Below, piece after piece: positions 34,557 through 42,952 of a DNA stretch of 64,000 nucleotides (the first letter of the stretch is position 1; each line of letters opens with the position of its first letter). The position numbers and the translations under genes were made by a program. This DNA is from an uncultured Muribaculaceae bacterium (GTDB lineage Bacteria; Bacteroidota; Bacteroidia; Bacteroidales; Muribaculaceae): the NCBI GenBank assembly GCA_910577465.1, contig CAJTMM010000010.1, positions 12,477 to 76,476 on the forward strand, written 5' to 3'. The notes beneath the pieces were generated by a model. The model was not told the DNA's origin. It was given only the letters and a program-made list of their open reading frames with translations, and searched no databases.

Positions 34557-36221
34557 TTAGTGTGATTGGTTAAGAAGATTTGTAGCAGTGGCGCGAGCTT
34601 CGGGATTGGTCGGGTCGCCTGCAAGCATCAATGCGAGTTCGTCGATACGTTGTGGTGCTGTGAGCTCGTTGATGCGTGTGTGTGTGGCGTGTTCATCGTC
34701 TTCCTTGAAGACTTTGAAATGGTACCTTCCTTTAGCGGCAACTTGGGGCAGGTGGGTTATGGCAATGACTTGCAGACTGGATGAGATGTTGAGCATCATC
34801 TGCCCCATGCGATGTGCCACATCGCCGGATACACCGGTATCAACTTCATCGAATATGATGGACGGCAACTGCATCTTATCGGCTATGATGGTTTTGATGG
34901 AGAGCATAAGACGCGATATCTCACCGCCTGATGCAGCTCCGCCTACAGGTATGGGCTGTTGATTTTTGTTGAATGCAAACCGGAATTCAACACTGTCGAT
35001 TCCGGTAGGGGACATGTCGGCGGGTGTTACAGCAATTTCACAACGTAGATTCTTCATCCCCAGTGGAGTAGCTGTCGCCATAAGCTCGGCTGCGAATGTC
35101 TCGGCTGCGGATTTTCGTGCATCGGATATTTTTTTTGCCATTTCAGCTGCCAGCCGGTGTGCGCGTCGTGCATCTTTTTCAAGTTCTGCCAATGTGTCAT
35201 CGCCATCGTCAAGGCGTTCGAGTCGTTTGCGCAATTGTTCGCGAATCTCTATCAGACGGGTTTCACTGTCGGCATTGTGCTTGCGCATGAGCGAATTGAT
35301 GTCGGAGATACGTTCCTCAAGATTTTCAAGGTCAGCCGGATCGGCATTGAGATTGGCATCGAGAGACGAAAGGGTGTCGGCAATATCGGAGAGCTCGACT
35401 ATGGCATTGTCCAGACGAGCCGGTATATCGTCCTCTTCGTCCAGAATGTCGTCGAGTTCGGCACAAGCGTCCTGCACACGGGCGAGCAGCGAAAGAACGT
35501 TTCGGCTTCCTTCGGACATTGCCGATACGGCTTCATTGAGATTGCTTTTTATTTCAGTCATATTTGCCATGACGTCACGCTCATGCTCAAGTTGCTGAAG
35601 TTCTCCCTCTTTTAAATTGAGTTGGTCGAGTTGGTCGAGCTGATACTGCATGAAGTCGGCATTGTCGCTGTCCTTGGCAATAGCCGCTTTTGTGGCTTTC
35701 AGTTTACGCAACGCTTCCCTAAACCGGGTGTACAGGAGTGCATATTCTTTCAACCGGGTGCCGTTGCCGGCTATAGAGTCAATGATTTGCCGTTGGAAAT
35801 CGGCATCGGCAAGAAGTTGGTTCTGATGTTGTGAATGAATATCAATTAACCGCAAACCTACTCCTTGGAGTTGAGTCAATGTCACAGGAGAGTCGTTGAT
35901 GAATGCACGTGAACGTCCGGTAGGAGACAGTTCGCGCCTTAAAATGCAGCGGGCATCGTCCCATTCTATGTCATTGGCGAAACAGTAATCTTTGAGTGCT
36001 GTATTGTTCTCTACATTGAAAATACCCTCAATCACAGATTTGCGTTCGGTGTGTCGTATTGCCTTGGAATCGGCACGACCTCCGAGCAACATGGATAGAG
36101 CCCCAAGCATAATCGATTTGCCTGCACCCGTTTCACCGGTTATGATATTAAGCCCCTGATAGAATCGGATGTCGATGTTGTCTATGAGGGCGTAATTGGA
36201 TATATGGAGTGATTCTAACAT
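34557..36221 (-). CDS. recN: DNA repair protein RecN
   Basis: 554 aa SMC-like ATPase acting in double-strand-break repair. Walker A GETGAGKSIMLG at about 29-40, a long coiled coil (~160-360) rich in Glu/Leu/Arg, ABC signature GGEISRLMLSIK, Walker B IIFDEVDTGVSG, and a D-loop/H-loop (AITHLPQVA). Starts with MLESLHISNYALID, the family norm. It lies between rlmB downstream and the DUF4835 gene upstream, a gene order I associate with Bacteroidetes. Confidence 0.97.
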   Translation of the reverse strand: MLESLHISNYALIDNIDIRFYQGLNIITGETGAGKSIMLGALSMLLGGRADSKAIRHTERKSVIEGIFNVENNTALKDYCFANDIEWDDARCILRRELSPTGRSRAFINDSPVTLTQLQGVGLRLIDIHSQHQNQLLADADFQRQIIDSIAGNGTRLKEYALLYTRFREALRKLKATKAAIAKDSDNADFMQYQLDQLDQLNLKEGELQQLEHERDVMANMTEIKSNLNEAVSAMSEGSRNVLSLLARVQDACAELDDILDEEDDIPARLDNAIVELSDIADTLSSLDANLNADPADLENLEERISDINSLMRKHNADSETRLIEIREQLRKRLERLDDGDDTLAELEKDARRAHRLAAEMAKKISDARKSAAETFAAELMATATPLGMKNLRCEIAVTPADMSPTGIDSVEFRFAFNKNQQPIPVGGAASGGEISRLMLSIKTIIADKMQLPSIIFDEVDTGVSGDVAHRMGQMMLNISSSLQVIAITHLPQVAAKGRYHFKVFKEDDEHATHTRINELTAPQRIDELALMLAGDPTNPEARATATNLLNQSH

Positions 36222-36240
36222 TCGTTGAGTATGGTTGGGG

Positions 36241-37164
36241 TTATTTTGTTTCCGGAGGATTCTTGATATTGATGAGGCGTGATTGCTCGGTGGGGTAAAG
36301 CATCATAAGCATGTCGTACACGCCATCGCGTTCGCCTTGTGAACCTGTGCTGTATATATTTACAAGCTCGTCAAGCTTCGCATCGCGCCACATGGACAGC
36401 GCCACTGACATTGGCGCTTTGTCATAGACGGTGCGCAAGTTCTCGAGAGCGGATGTTATGGTGGCGCGTCCTTTGGTCGGACTTACCGACATTTCGTCAA
36501 GTCCTTTACGGTGATATTGGTACAGGAGGTCGCGCATTACAGATGTGGCAGGATCGGTATAAGCCGATAATACCGCTGCACGGTTGCGGTTATCCTCAAA
36601 TGTTTTCCATCCTGTTTCACCCGACGATTGCGCGAGTTGCACTATAGTGGAAAGCCGGTCGTAATATTGTTGTCCGCCACGTGGAGAGAAGGAGTCGAAG
36701 TCAAGTGCGAGAATCAAGTAGGCATAGTAATTGAGTATAGCCGTGAGATTACTTTCCATAGTGGTCTCAGAAAACACCAGCGGTTCGTGCTCGCGGTATG
36801 TGAATTCAATCTTGGTATCCTTGAAGTTAAGAAGTGTGGTGGTATATGAGCTGTTATATACCGGTCGTGTAGCTTGAACCTGAAGGTCGCCTTTAAGAAT
36901 ATCGTCGGTATATTCGGTGATGGTGAAGAACAGGCGGCATTCGATTTTTTCGTTAGGCGAGAACTGTGCCGACGTGAACTTGGTGGTGTTCATGTATTCG
37001 TTAACAGCTTCCTGAAGGGTTTCAAAAATCTGTTCGTTGCCTTGAACTTGTGTGGCATTGACCTCTACATTACATGACAATTCCTGTGCATCGGCATGGA
37101 AACTCATGGTTGCAATCGCCAATGATATGAACAATAATATTATGGTGTATGGGTATCTGCTCAT
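36241..37164 (-). CDS. DUF4835 family periplasmic protein (PorD-like)
   Basis: 307 aa with a signal peptide (cleavage near AQ-ELSC, ~26). Starts mature as ELSCNVEVNATQVQG, then a conserved FETLQEAVNEYMN helix, a beta section (RPVYNSSYTTTLLNFKD) and GQQYYDRLSTIVQLAQ in the second half: the DUF4835 pattern. Some databases label this family type IX secretion protein PorD; I trust the family more than that name. The 4-base overlap with coaBC (37161-37164) and closeness to recN match the usual Bacteroidetes gene order. Confidence 0.85.
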   Translation of the reverse strand: MSRYPYTIILLFISLAIATMSFHADAQELSCNVEVNATQVQGNEQIFETLQEAVNEYMNTTKFTSAQFSPNEKIECRLFFTITEYTDDILKGDLQVQATRPVYNSSYTTTLLNFKDTKIEFTYREHEPLVFSETTMESNLTAILNYYAYLILALDFDSFSPRGGQQYYDRLSTIVQLAQSSGETGWKTFEDNRNRAAVLSAYTDPATSVMRDLLYQYHRKGLDEMSVSPTKGRATITSALENLRTVYDKAPMSVALSMWRDAKLDELVNIYSTGSQGERDGVYDMLMMLYPTEQSRLINIKNPPETK

Positions 37165-38357
37165 AAATCCACTATGGCATGAAGGATGTCTTTTGCCACC
37201 TCTGTTTTTGATTTCACGGGGAAATCCATGGCACTGCCTTTAGCCGTAATTATCGTTATTTTGTTGGTGTCAGTACCGAATCCTGCCTGGGGATCGCGTA
37301 GGGAGTTCAACACTATCATGTCGAGATTCTTTGAGTCGAGTTTCAATTTGGCATTGGCTTCCTCATGGTCGGTTTCAAGTGCAAAACCTACGAGAATCTG
37401 TCCGGGATGTTTCTGTCGACCGAGAGTGGCGGCGATATCGGGATTTTTGACAAGTGTTATAACGGGGACTTCGTCCTTCTCACGCTTAATCTTTGTAGAG
37501 TAGGTGTGTGCGGGCGCATAATCCGCCACTGCCGCGCACATGATGGCTATATCGGTATCTTGGAACCGTTCGGTGCAGGCATCGCACATCTCACGAGCCG
37601 ATTCCACCTTGACCACGTTAACCGAACGCTCTTCGGGAGCGATGGATACGGGACCGCTAACCAATGTCACCTCAGCTCCCATGCGGGCTGCGGCGTCGGC
37701 TATGGCGTATCCCATCTTGCCGGTGGAGAAATTACCTATGAATCTCACCGGGTCTATGCGTTCGTATGTGGGGCCTGCGGTAATCAGCATCTTTTTCCCG
37801 GCGAGTGGTTTTGCGGTGCAGAAGAAATCTTCAAGCACTTTTACTATATTCTCAGGTTCTTCCATACGCCCTTTGCCTACGAGATGGCTTGCCAACTCTC
37901 CTGATGCGGGTTCTATGATGTGATTGCCATAGCTGCGCAGTGTCTCGAGGTTGCGTTTTGTGGATGGGTGAGCCATCATGTCAAGATCCATAGCCGGAGC
38001 CACGAACACCGGAGCTTTTGCCGAAAGATATGAGGTGACGAGCATGTTATCCGCCACGCCGCATGCCATTTTTGCTATGGTACATGCCGTGGCGGGTGCT
38101 ATCACCATTGCGTCGGCCCATAGACCGAGGTCGACGTGGCTGTGCCATTCACCGGTGTTTGCCGTGAAGAATTCACTTATGACCGGTTTGCCGCTTAAAG
38201 CCGATAATGTGACGGGGGTAATGAATTCTTTTCCCGACGGAGTGATTATAACTTGTACTTCAGCTCCTTTTTTAATGAGCAAACGCAAAAGCATTACCGA
38301 TTTATAGGCGGCAATTCCACCGGTAATTCCGAGTATTATATGTTTTCCGGCAAGCAT
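37161..38357 (-). CDS. coaBC: Bifunctional phosphopantothenoylcysteine decarboxylase / phosphopantothenate-cysteine ligase
   Basis: 398 aa. N-terminal CoaC flavodoxin-like FMN domain (GITGGIAAYKS at 9-19, active-site His region WHSHVDLG, PAMDLDMM substrate motif near 121, GKGRMEEP near 160) and C-terminal CoaB domain (AGPTYERIDPVRFIGNFSTGKMG, near 194-216). Carries out two consecutive steps of coenzyme A synthesis. It is in the middle of the dnaN - dnaQ-like - coaBC - DUF4835 - recN - rlmB series of closely spaced minus-strand genes. Confidence 0.97.
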   Translation of the reverse strand: MLAGKHIILGITGGIAAYKSVMLLRLLIKKGAEVQVIITPSGKEFITPVTLSALSGKPVISEFFTANTGEWHSHVDLGLWADAMVIAPATACTIAKMACGVADNMLVTSYLSAKAPVFVAPAMDLDMMAHPSTKRNLETLRSYGNHIIEPASGELASHLVGKGRMEEPENIVKVLEDFFCTAKPLAGKKMLITAGPTYERIDPVRFIGNFSTGKMGYAIADAAARMGAEVTLVSGPVSIAPEERSVNVVKVESAREMCDACTERFQDTDIAIMCAAVADYAPAHTYSTKIKREKDEVPVITLVKNPDIAATLGRQKHPGQILVGFALETDHEEANAKLKLDSKNLDMIVLNSLRDPQAGFGTDTNKITIITAKGSAMDFPVKSKTEVAKDILHAIVDL

Positions 38358-38375
38358 CGTTATGGAGATAGAATA

Positions 38376-39155
38376 TTAGTGTTTTCGACGTTCGAGTTCA
38401 ATGCGCATGTGTATGCGGGCAAACGCATCCTTGGTGTTTTGAGGAAAATCCCCTTGCATAATCCATCCGTAGTAGCCCATGTCGGACCGCAACACATCTT
38501 CGGCAATCTTTCCCTTGTACTTACCGAAATTGATAACCTCACGTTTCTTATCGTCGTAGACCAGTCGTCCGGCAATATCCACGTTGCGGGTATGAGACGA
38601 ATATTCCGAAAGTGCTGCCATATCGTTGGGCAGGTCGGTATATCGGTCGAGTTGTGCTTTGAGTACTTCGTATGTGGCGCGTGTGTCGGCGCATGCCGAA
38701 TGTGCGCCCTCGAGGTTCTTGCCACAATAAAATTTGTATGCGGCTATGAGGTTGCGTGGTTCCTGCTTGTGGAATATTGTCTGTACATCAATGAACCGGG
38801 TGTTGGTGAGATCAAGCACGACTCCGGCGCGATGAAATTCCTCGAGTAGCAACGGAATATCGAAACGATTGGAGTTGAATCCGGCTATATCGCTGTCGCG
38901 GAATATCTCTGCAAGGCTGGCAGCTATCTGTCGGAATGTAGGTTCATCTGCCACATCCTCGTCGGTTATGTGGTGTACTTCAGTAGCTTCCTCGGGAATG
39001 TGCATCTCGGGATTAATGCGGCGGGTGCGTTCAATCTCTTCACCACCGGGCATCACTTTGATAAGGGATATTTCCACGATGCGGTCGTGGGTGATGTTGG
39101 TACCGGTGGTTTCGAGGTCGAAAAATATTGTTGGTTTTGTAAGGTTGAGTTCCAT
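38376..39155 (-). CDS. DnaQ-family 3'-5' exonuclease
   Basis: 259 aa. An RNase-H-like exonuclease domain (1-~175) with the DEDD motif set: FFDLETTGT (Exo I, D and E), FNSNRFDIPLL (Exo II, D), and HSACADTRAT (Exo III, H and D). C-terminal ~60 residues (VINFGKYKGKIAEDV, YYGWIMQGDFP) form the small ExoX-C-like domain seen in Bacteroidetes proteins annotated as polymerase III epsilon subunit. Likely in proofreading or repair. Gap of 13 bases from dnaN upstream. Confidence 0.92.
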   Translation of the reverse strand: MELNLTKPTIFFDLETTGTNITHDRIVEISLIKVMPGGEEIERTRRINPEMHIPEEATEVHHITDEDVADEPTFRQIAASLAEIFRDSDIAGFNSNRFDIPLLLEEFHRAGVVLDLTNTRFIDVQTIFHKQEPRNLIAAYKFYCGKNLEGAHSACADTRATYEVLKAQLDRYTDLPNDMAALSEYSSHTRNVDIAGRLVYDDKKREVINFGKYKGKIAEDVLRSDMGYYGWIMQGDFPQNTKDAFARIHMRIELERRKH

Positions 39156-39168
39156 TATGGATTAAGTG

Positions 39169-40293
39169 TTAATCAACTATGTTCATTGGCATCAGAATCA
39201 TGAGTAGTTCGCATTCCGGGTCGTTCTCAGCCGGCAAGCATAGGGCAGGGCGGCTGGGGTCGGCGAGCTTAATCATGATGTCGGAGGTGGAGAAGGTTGA
39301 TAATATTTCAACAAGATATTGGCTTCCGAAACCTATGAGAAGGTCATTGCCGGAATAGTTGCAGGGGACAGATTCCCAACCCGATGTTCCGAAGCTGTTG
39401 TCGCAAGCTCTCAGAGTCACCTGAGTGGATGTGAACTTGAATTTGACAAGACCACCTCCTTCGTCACCGAATACAGCCACGCGGCGTACGGCATTGAGGA
39501 ATGACTGGCGATCGACCGTAAGTACGTAGGGGTTCGATGCCGGAATCACACGGTTGTAATCAGGGAAATTGCCCTTAATCAGGCGACAGTCGAATGTGAA
39601 GGATGGCGATTCAAATACTACTGAGGTAGGGCTTACGGTTACCTTAATGTCGCTCTCCTTCGCGAACACGTTTTTAAGCACTGTGGCACCTTTGACGGGG
39701 AGAATGAACGAACATGTCACTCCCGGCTTGGATGTGCCGTTGGTGTATTTGACGAGTTTGCGTGTATCTGTGGATACGAATATTATGGCGTCAGGCTTAA
39801 CATCCCAAAGAATACCCATCATCTGCGGGCGAATCTCATCTGTGCCTACCGCGAACATGGTGTTTTCGATACCTTTTAGAACCTGTTCAGTAGTGCATGA
39901 GAATGTAATCTTGTCGCCCTCGGTGGTGCCTTTTTTATCCGGGTACTCCACGCCATTGATTGCCACAGTGTTGTAGCATCCGTTGCTATATGAAATCTTT
40001 ACTTCAAGGTTTTCGTCGTCGATGTCGAAGGTAATGCCTTGGTCGGGCATTTCCTTAAGCAGCTCCACTATACGGCGGGCGTCGAGACAAAGACGTCCTG
40101 AGCCTTCAGCGTCGGTGACACGCAGGCGGCCAACGAGAGAGTTTTCCATGTCGGCTGCCTTGATGGTCAATAAATCGTCCTCAAGAATGAATAGGAAATT
40201 GTTGAGGATAGGCATTGGGTTCTTGGCATTGATGATTTTGCTCACTGACGACACAAAGTTGTAGAGAGTCTTGCTTGAAACGTTGAATTTCAT
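39169..40293 (-). CDS. dnaN: DNA polymerase III beta sliding clamp
   Basis: 374 aa, the normal length, with the three-domain clamp pattern: MKFNVSSKTLYNFVS start, SVSKIINAKNPMPILNNFLF, a central DTRKLVKYT region, and the hydrophobic-cleft end ALCLPAENDPECELLMILMPMN. Ring clamp that gives processivity to the replicative polymerase. It is 11 kb away from dnaA here, not adjacent as in many other phyla. Confidence 0.98.
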   Translation of the reverse strand: MKFNVSSKTLYNFVSSVSKIINAKNPMPILNNFLFILEDDLLTIKAADMENSLVGRLRVTDAEGSGRLCLDARRIVELLKEMPDQGITFDIDDENLEVKISYSNGCYNTVAINGVEYPDKKGTTEGDKITFSCTTEQVLKGIENTMFAVGTDEIRPQMMGILWDVKPDAIIFVSTDTRKLVKYTNGTSKPGVTCSFILPVKGATVLKNVFAKESDIKVTVSPTSVVFESPSFTFDCRLIKGNFPDYNRVIPASNPYVLTVDRQSFLNAVRRVAVFGDEGGGLVKFKFTSTQVTLRACDNSFGTSGWESVPCNYSGNDLLIGFGSQYLVEILSTFSTSDIMIKLADPSRPALCLPAENDPECELLMILMPMNIVD

Positions 40294-40353
40294 CGGATGT
40301 ATGATTTTGTAGTTATTATTCTTATGATTTATGATTCTGATATATAATGTCTA

Positions 40354-42735
40354 TTAATCAAATATGTCATCGCTGATGGAGCTTTCCGCCACATCTTCAG
40401 GTTCTTCCTCGGGCATCTCTCCAAACTGGCTTTCGCACAAATTGACTGTCTCCGGGAATGTGAAACGGGCTGATTGCGTATAAGGCAACGACTTGTCGGC
40501 ATAGACTTTTTTCATAAAGCGCCCATATATGGGGAGTGCCATGGATGCTCCTTGTCCATACCCCATGTTATTGAAGTGGATGAACCGTTCCTCTCCGCCC
40601 ACCCAGGCACCGGCTACAAGCTGCGGAGTGAATCCCATGAACCATCCGTCGGCATTGTAGTTGGTAGTACCGGTTTTTCCACCCATCTGTGCGGATATGT
40701 TGTATGGCGCACCTCTGAGTCTATGTCCGGTACCGCTGTCCACTACATTGAGTAGCATGGAAAGAATGCGGTAGTATGCGGTTTCGCTGATTACCTCAGT
40801 ATGTTTGGGGTTAAATTCCGATATTATGTTACCGGTACCGTCGGCTATTGCTGTAACGAATATCGGGTCAACGCGCATACCTTTGTTGGCGAATGCCGTG
40901 TATGCTCCCACCATCTCTTTGACAGATACGTCGGCAGGTCCGAGACATAGCGACAAGGTCGGTTCCAGACGCGATGTGATGCCGAAATTATGCATGGTGC
41001 GCACGAGTGCTCCGGGGGACAATTGGCTTATCAACCGAGCCGAAATCCAGTTGTTGGAGTTAGTCAATGCCCAACGCAGGTCAACCATCTCTCCAACACG
41101 GGCTCTGCCGGAACGTGGCATCCAAGTACGTCCATCCTCTGTGGTAAGTACGGGTTGTGTGTTGGAGAACATGTCGCAGGGGGTATAGCCCTCTTCCATG
41201 GCGTAGGTGTAAAGGAACGGTTTAACGGTAGACCCGATTTGTCGACGTCCGGTAGACACCATGTCATATTGGAAGAATCGGTAGTTAGGACCGCCGACAT
41301 AGGCTTTGACATGTCCGTTGATGGGGTCCATTGCCATAAATCCAGTGCGCAATATATGTTTCTGATGCAGCAGGGAGTCGAGAGGAGTCATTACCGTATC
41401 GACCACTCCTGCATAGGTGAATACTTTCATGTCGCGTGGTACATTGAAAGCTTCCTTAATCTCACTTTCAGTAGCGCCGGCTTTTTTCATTGTACGGTAA
41501 CGCTCTGTCTGCCGCATGGCATTGCGGATGAGGTGGTTCACGCGTATTTCCGATATTTCTGACCGGTTTGTGGAATAAGGCGCTCCTTTGGAACCTTTTT
41601 TCTCACGGAAAAAGGCGGGTTGAAGATATCCTCCGAGATGCTCGGCTACAGCTTCCTCGGCATAACGTTGCATGCGGGAATCAATGGTGGTGTATATCTT
41701 CAGTCCATCGGTGTATATGTCGTATTTCGAGCCGTCGGGCTTGGGATTTTTTTCAATCCATCCATAAAGGGGGTTGCGTATCCAAGCTATGGAATCGGAG
41801 ATGTATTTGTCCGTTTCCCACGCTTGATAGTTGGCGCGTTCAGGCTTCTTGGCACGGAGCATATATCTGATCTCTTCACGCAAGTATGGCGCTATACCTT
41901 CGTTGTGGTCACCTACTTTGTGGAAGTCGACAATCAGAGGAAGCTGTTTTAGGGAGTCCAGTTCAGCTTCGGTAATCATGTCAGCCTTGTACATCTGTTC
42001 AAATACCACATTGCGACGCTCGAGAGTGCGTTCAGGATGACGGATTGGGTTGTATATGGATGGATTTTTGACCATGCCCACCAGCATTGCCGCCTCTTCG
42101 ATGTTCAAATCTTTAGGTTGCTTGCCGAAATATACGTATGCTGCCGATTTGATGCCCACGGCATTGTATAGAAAGTCAAACTGGTTGAGGTACATCTTCA
42201 GAATCTCATCCTTGGAGTAAAAGCGTTCGAGCTTGACGGCAATCATCCACTCGATGGGTTTCTGCATGGCACGGCTTATAAGTCCGCTGCTCTCAGGTGA
42301 ATATAGCTGTTTGGCAAGTTGCTGTGTAATAGTGGAGCCGCCTCCGGCGTTCTTACGTCCGAGCAGAAGCGTCTTGAATCCCACGCGCATCAATGCACGG
42401 AAGTCAATGCCTGAATGCTCTTCGAATCGTGAATCCTCAGTGGCAATCAATGCATTGACTACATTGGGTGATATCTCGTCGTAATCGGCATATATGCGAT
42501 TGCCTGTGTTGCGGAAATATCGTCCCATTTCTTCTCCATCGGCAGAATATATTACCGATGCGAATCGGTCGCGAGGATTTTTCAGTTCCTCGACCGGTGG
42601 CATGTAGCCAATGACTCCATTGTAGACAAGGAATAAGAAAATAAATATAGCCGCAATAAATATTACGAATCCCAACCACATAAGGGTGATTATGCGTAGA
42701 TGGCGGCGTGATTTATTGTCAGTGTTCTGGTTCAT
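40354..42735 (-). CDS. Class A penicillin-binding protein 1A
   Basis: About 793 aa from the chosen ATG at 42735 (an upstream in-frame ATG at 42786 adds 17 residues without typical character). Cytoplasmic tail, one transmembrane helix (~18-45), GT51 domain with TEDSRFEEHSGIDF (catalytic Glu) and GGGSTITQQLAKQLY, and a transpeptidase domain with SxxK in GSTVKPF, SxN in SNNW and KTGTT. Polymerises and cross-links peptidoglycan in the periplasm. C-terminal acidic tail (EEEPEDVAESS). Own promoter box upstream at 42803. Confidence 0.95.
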   Translation of the reverse strand: MNQNTDNKSRRHLRIITLMWLGFVIFIAAIFIFLFLVYNGVIGYMPPVEELKNPRDRFASVIYSADGEEMGRYFRNTGNRIYADYDEISPNVVNALIATEDSRFEEHSGIDFRALMRVGFKTLLLGRKNAGGGSTITQQLAKQLYSPESSGLISRAMQKPIEWMIAVKLERFYSKDEILKMYLNQFDFLYNAVGIKSAAYVYFGKQPKDLNIEEAAMLVGMVKNPSIYNPIRHPERTLERRNVVFEQMYKADMITEAELDSLKQLPLIVDFHKVGDHNEGIAPYLREEIRYMLRAKKPERANYQAWETDKYISDSIAWIRNPLYGWIEKNPKPDGSKYDIYTDGLKIYTTIDSRMQRYAEEAVAEHLGGYLQPAFFREKKGSKGAPYSTNRSEISEIRVNHLIRNAMRQTERYRTMKKAGATESEIKEAFNVPRDMKVFTYAGVVDTVMTPLDSLLHQKHILRTGFMAMDPINGHVKAYVGGPNYRFFQYDMVSTGRRQIGSTVKPFLYTYAMEEGYTPCDMFSNTQPVLTTEDGRTWMPRSGRARVGEMVDLRWALTNSNNWISARLISQLSPGALVRTMHNFGITSRLEPTLSLCLGPADVSVKEMVGAYTAFANKGMRVDPIFVTAIADGTGNIISEFNPKHTEVISETAYYRILSMLLNVVDSGTGHRLRGAPYNISAQMGGKTGTTNYNADGWFMGFTPQLVAGAWVGGEERFIHFNNMGYGQGASMALPIYGRFMKKVYADKSLPYTQSARFTFPETVNLCESQFGEMPEEEPEDVAESSISDDIFD

Positions 42736-42802
42736 TGCAACTTGATAAGTAGTAAGGACGCGGAGATGCTCATCGCAAATGTCCAATTATTCTATAATAG
42801 TA

Positions 42803-42810
42803 CAAAGATA
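42803..42810 (-). promoter_or_regulatory. -7 box of the PBP gene
   Basis: Minus-strand TATCTTTG with a TTTG only 11 bases further upstream (the GTACAAA unit is directly repeated at 42801 and 42820). Confidence 0.4.
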
Positions 42811-42898
42811 GTGATTATTGTACAAAAATGCGAGTTCTTTTAATTTTATGTGCTATTATTAACAAAAGGAAATGCGTTAAATTAGCGTAATATTAAGT

Positions 42899-42930
42899 GC
42901 GGTGTGCCCGAGGGTATTCGGACACACCGC
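42899..42930 (-). terminator. Terminator of malQ
   Basis: GCGGTGTG / CACACCGC outer stem plus inner CCGA / TCGG, 22 bases past the malQ stop. Confidence 0.8.
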
Positions 42931-42952
42931 CTGAGATATAGCGTGTGGTGAG

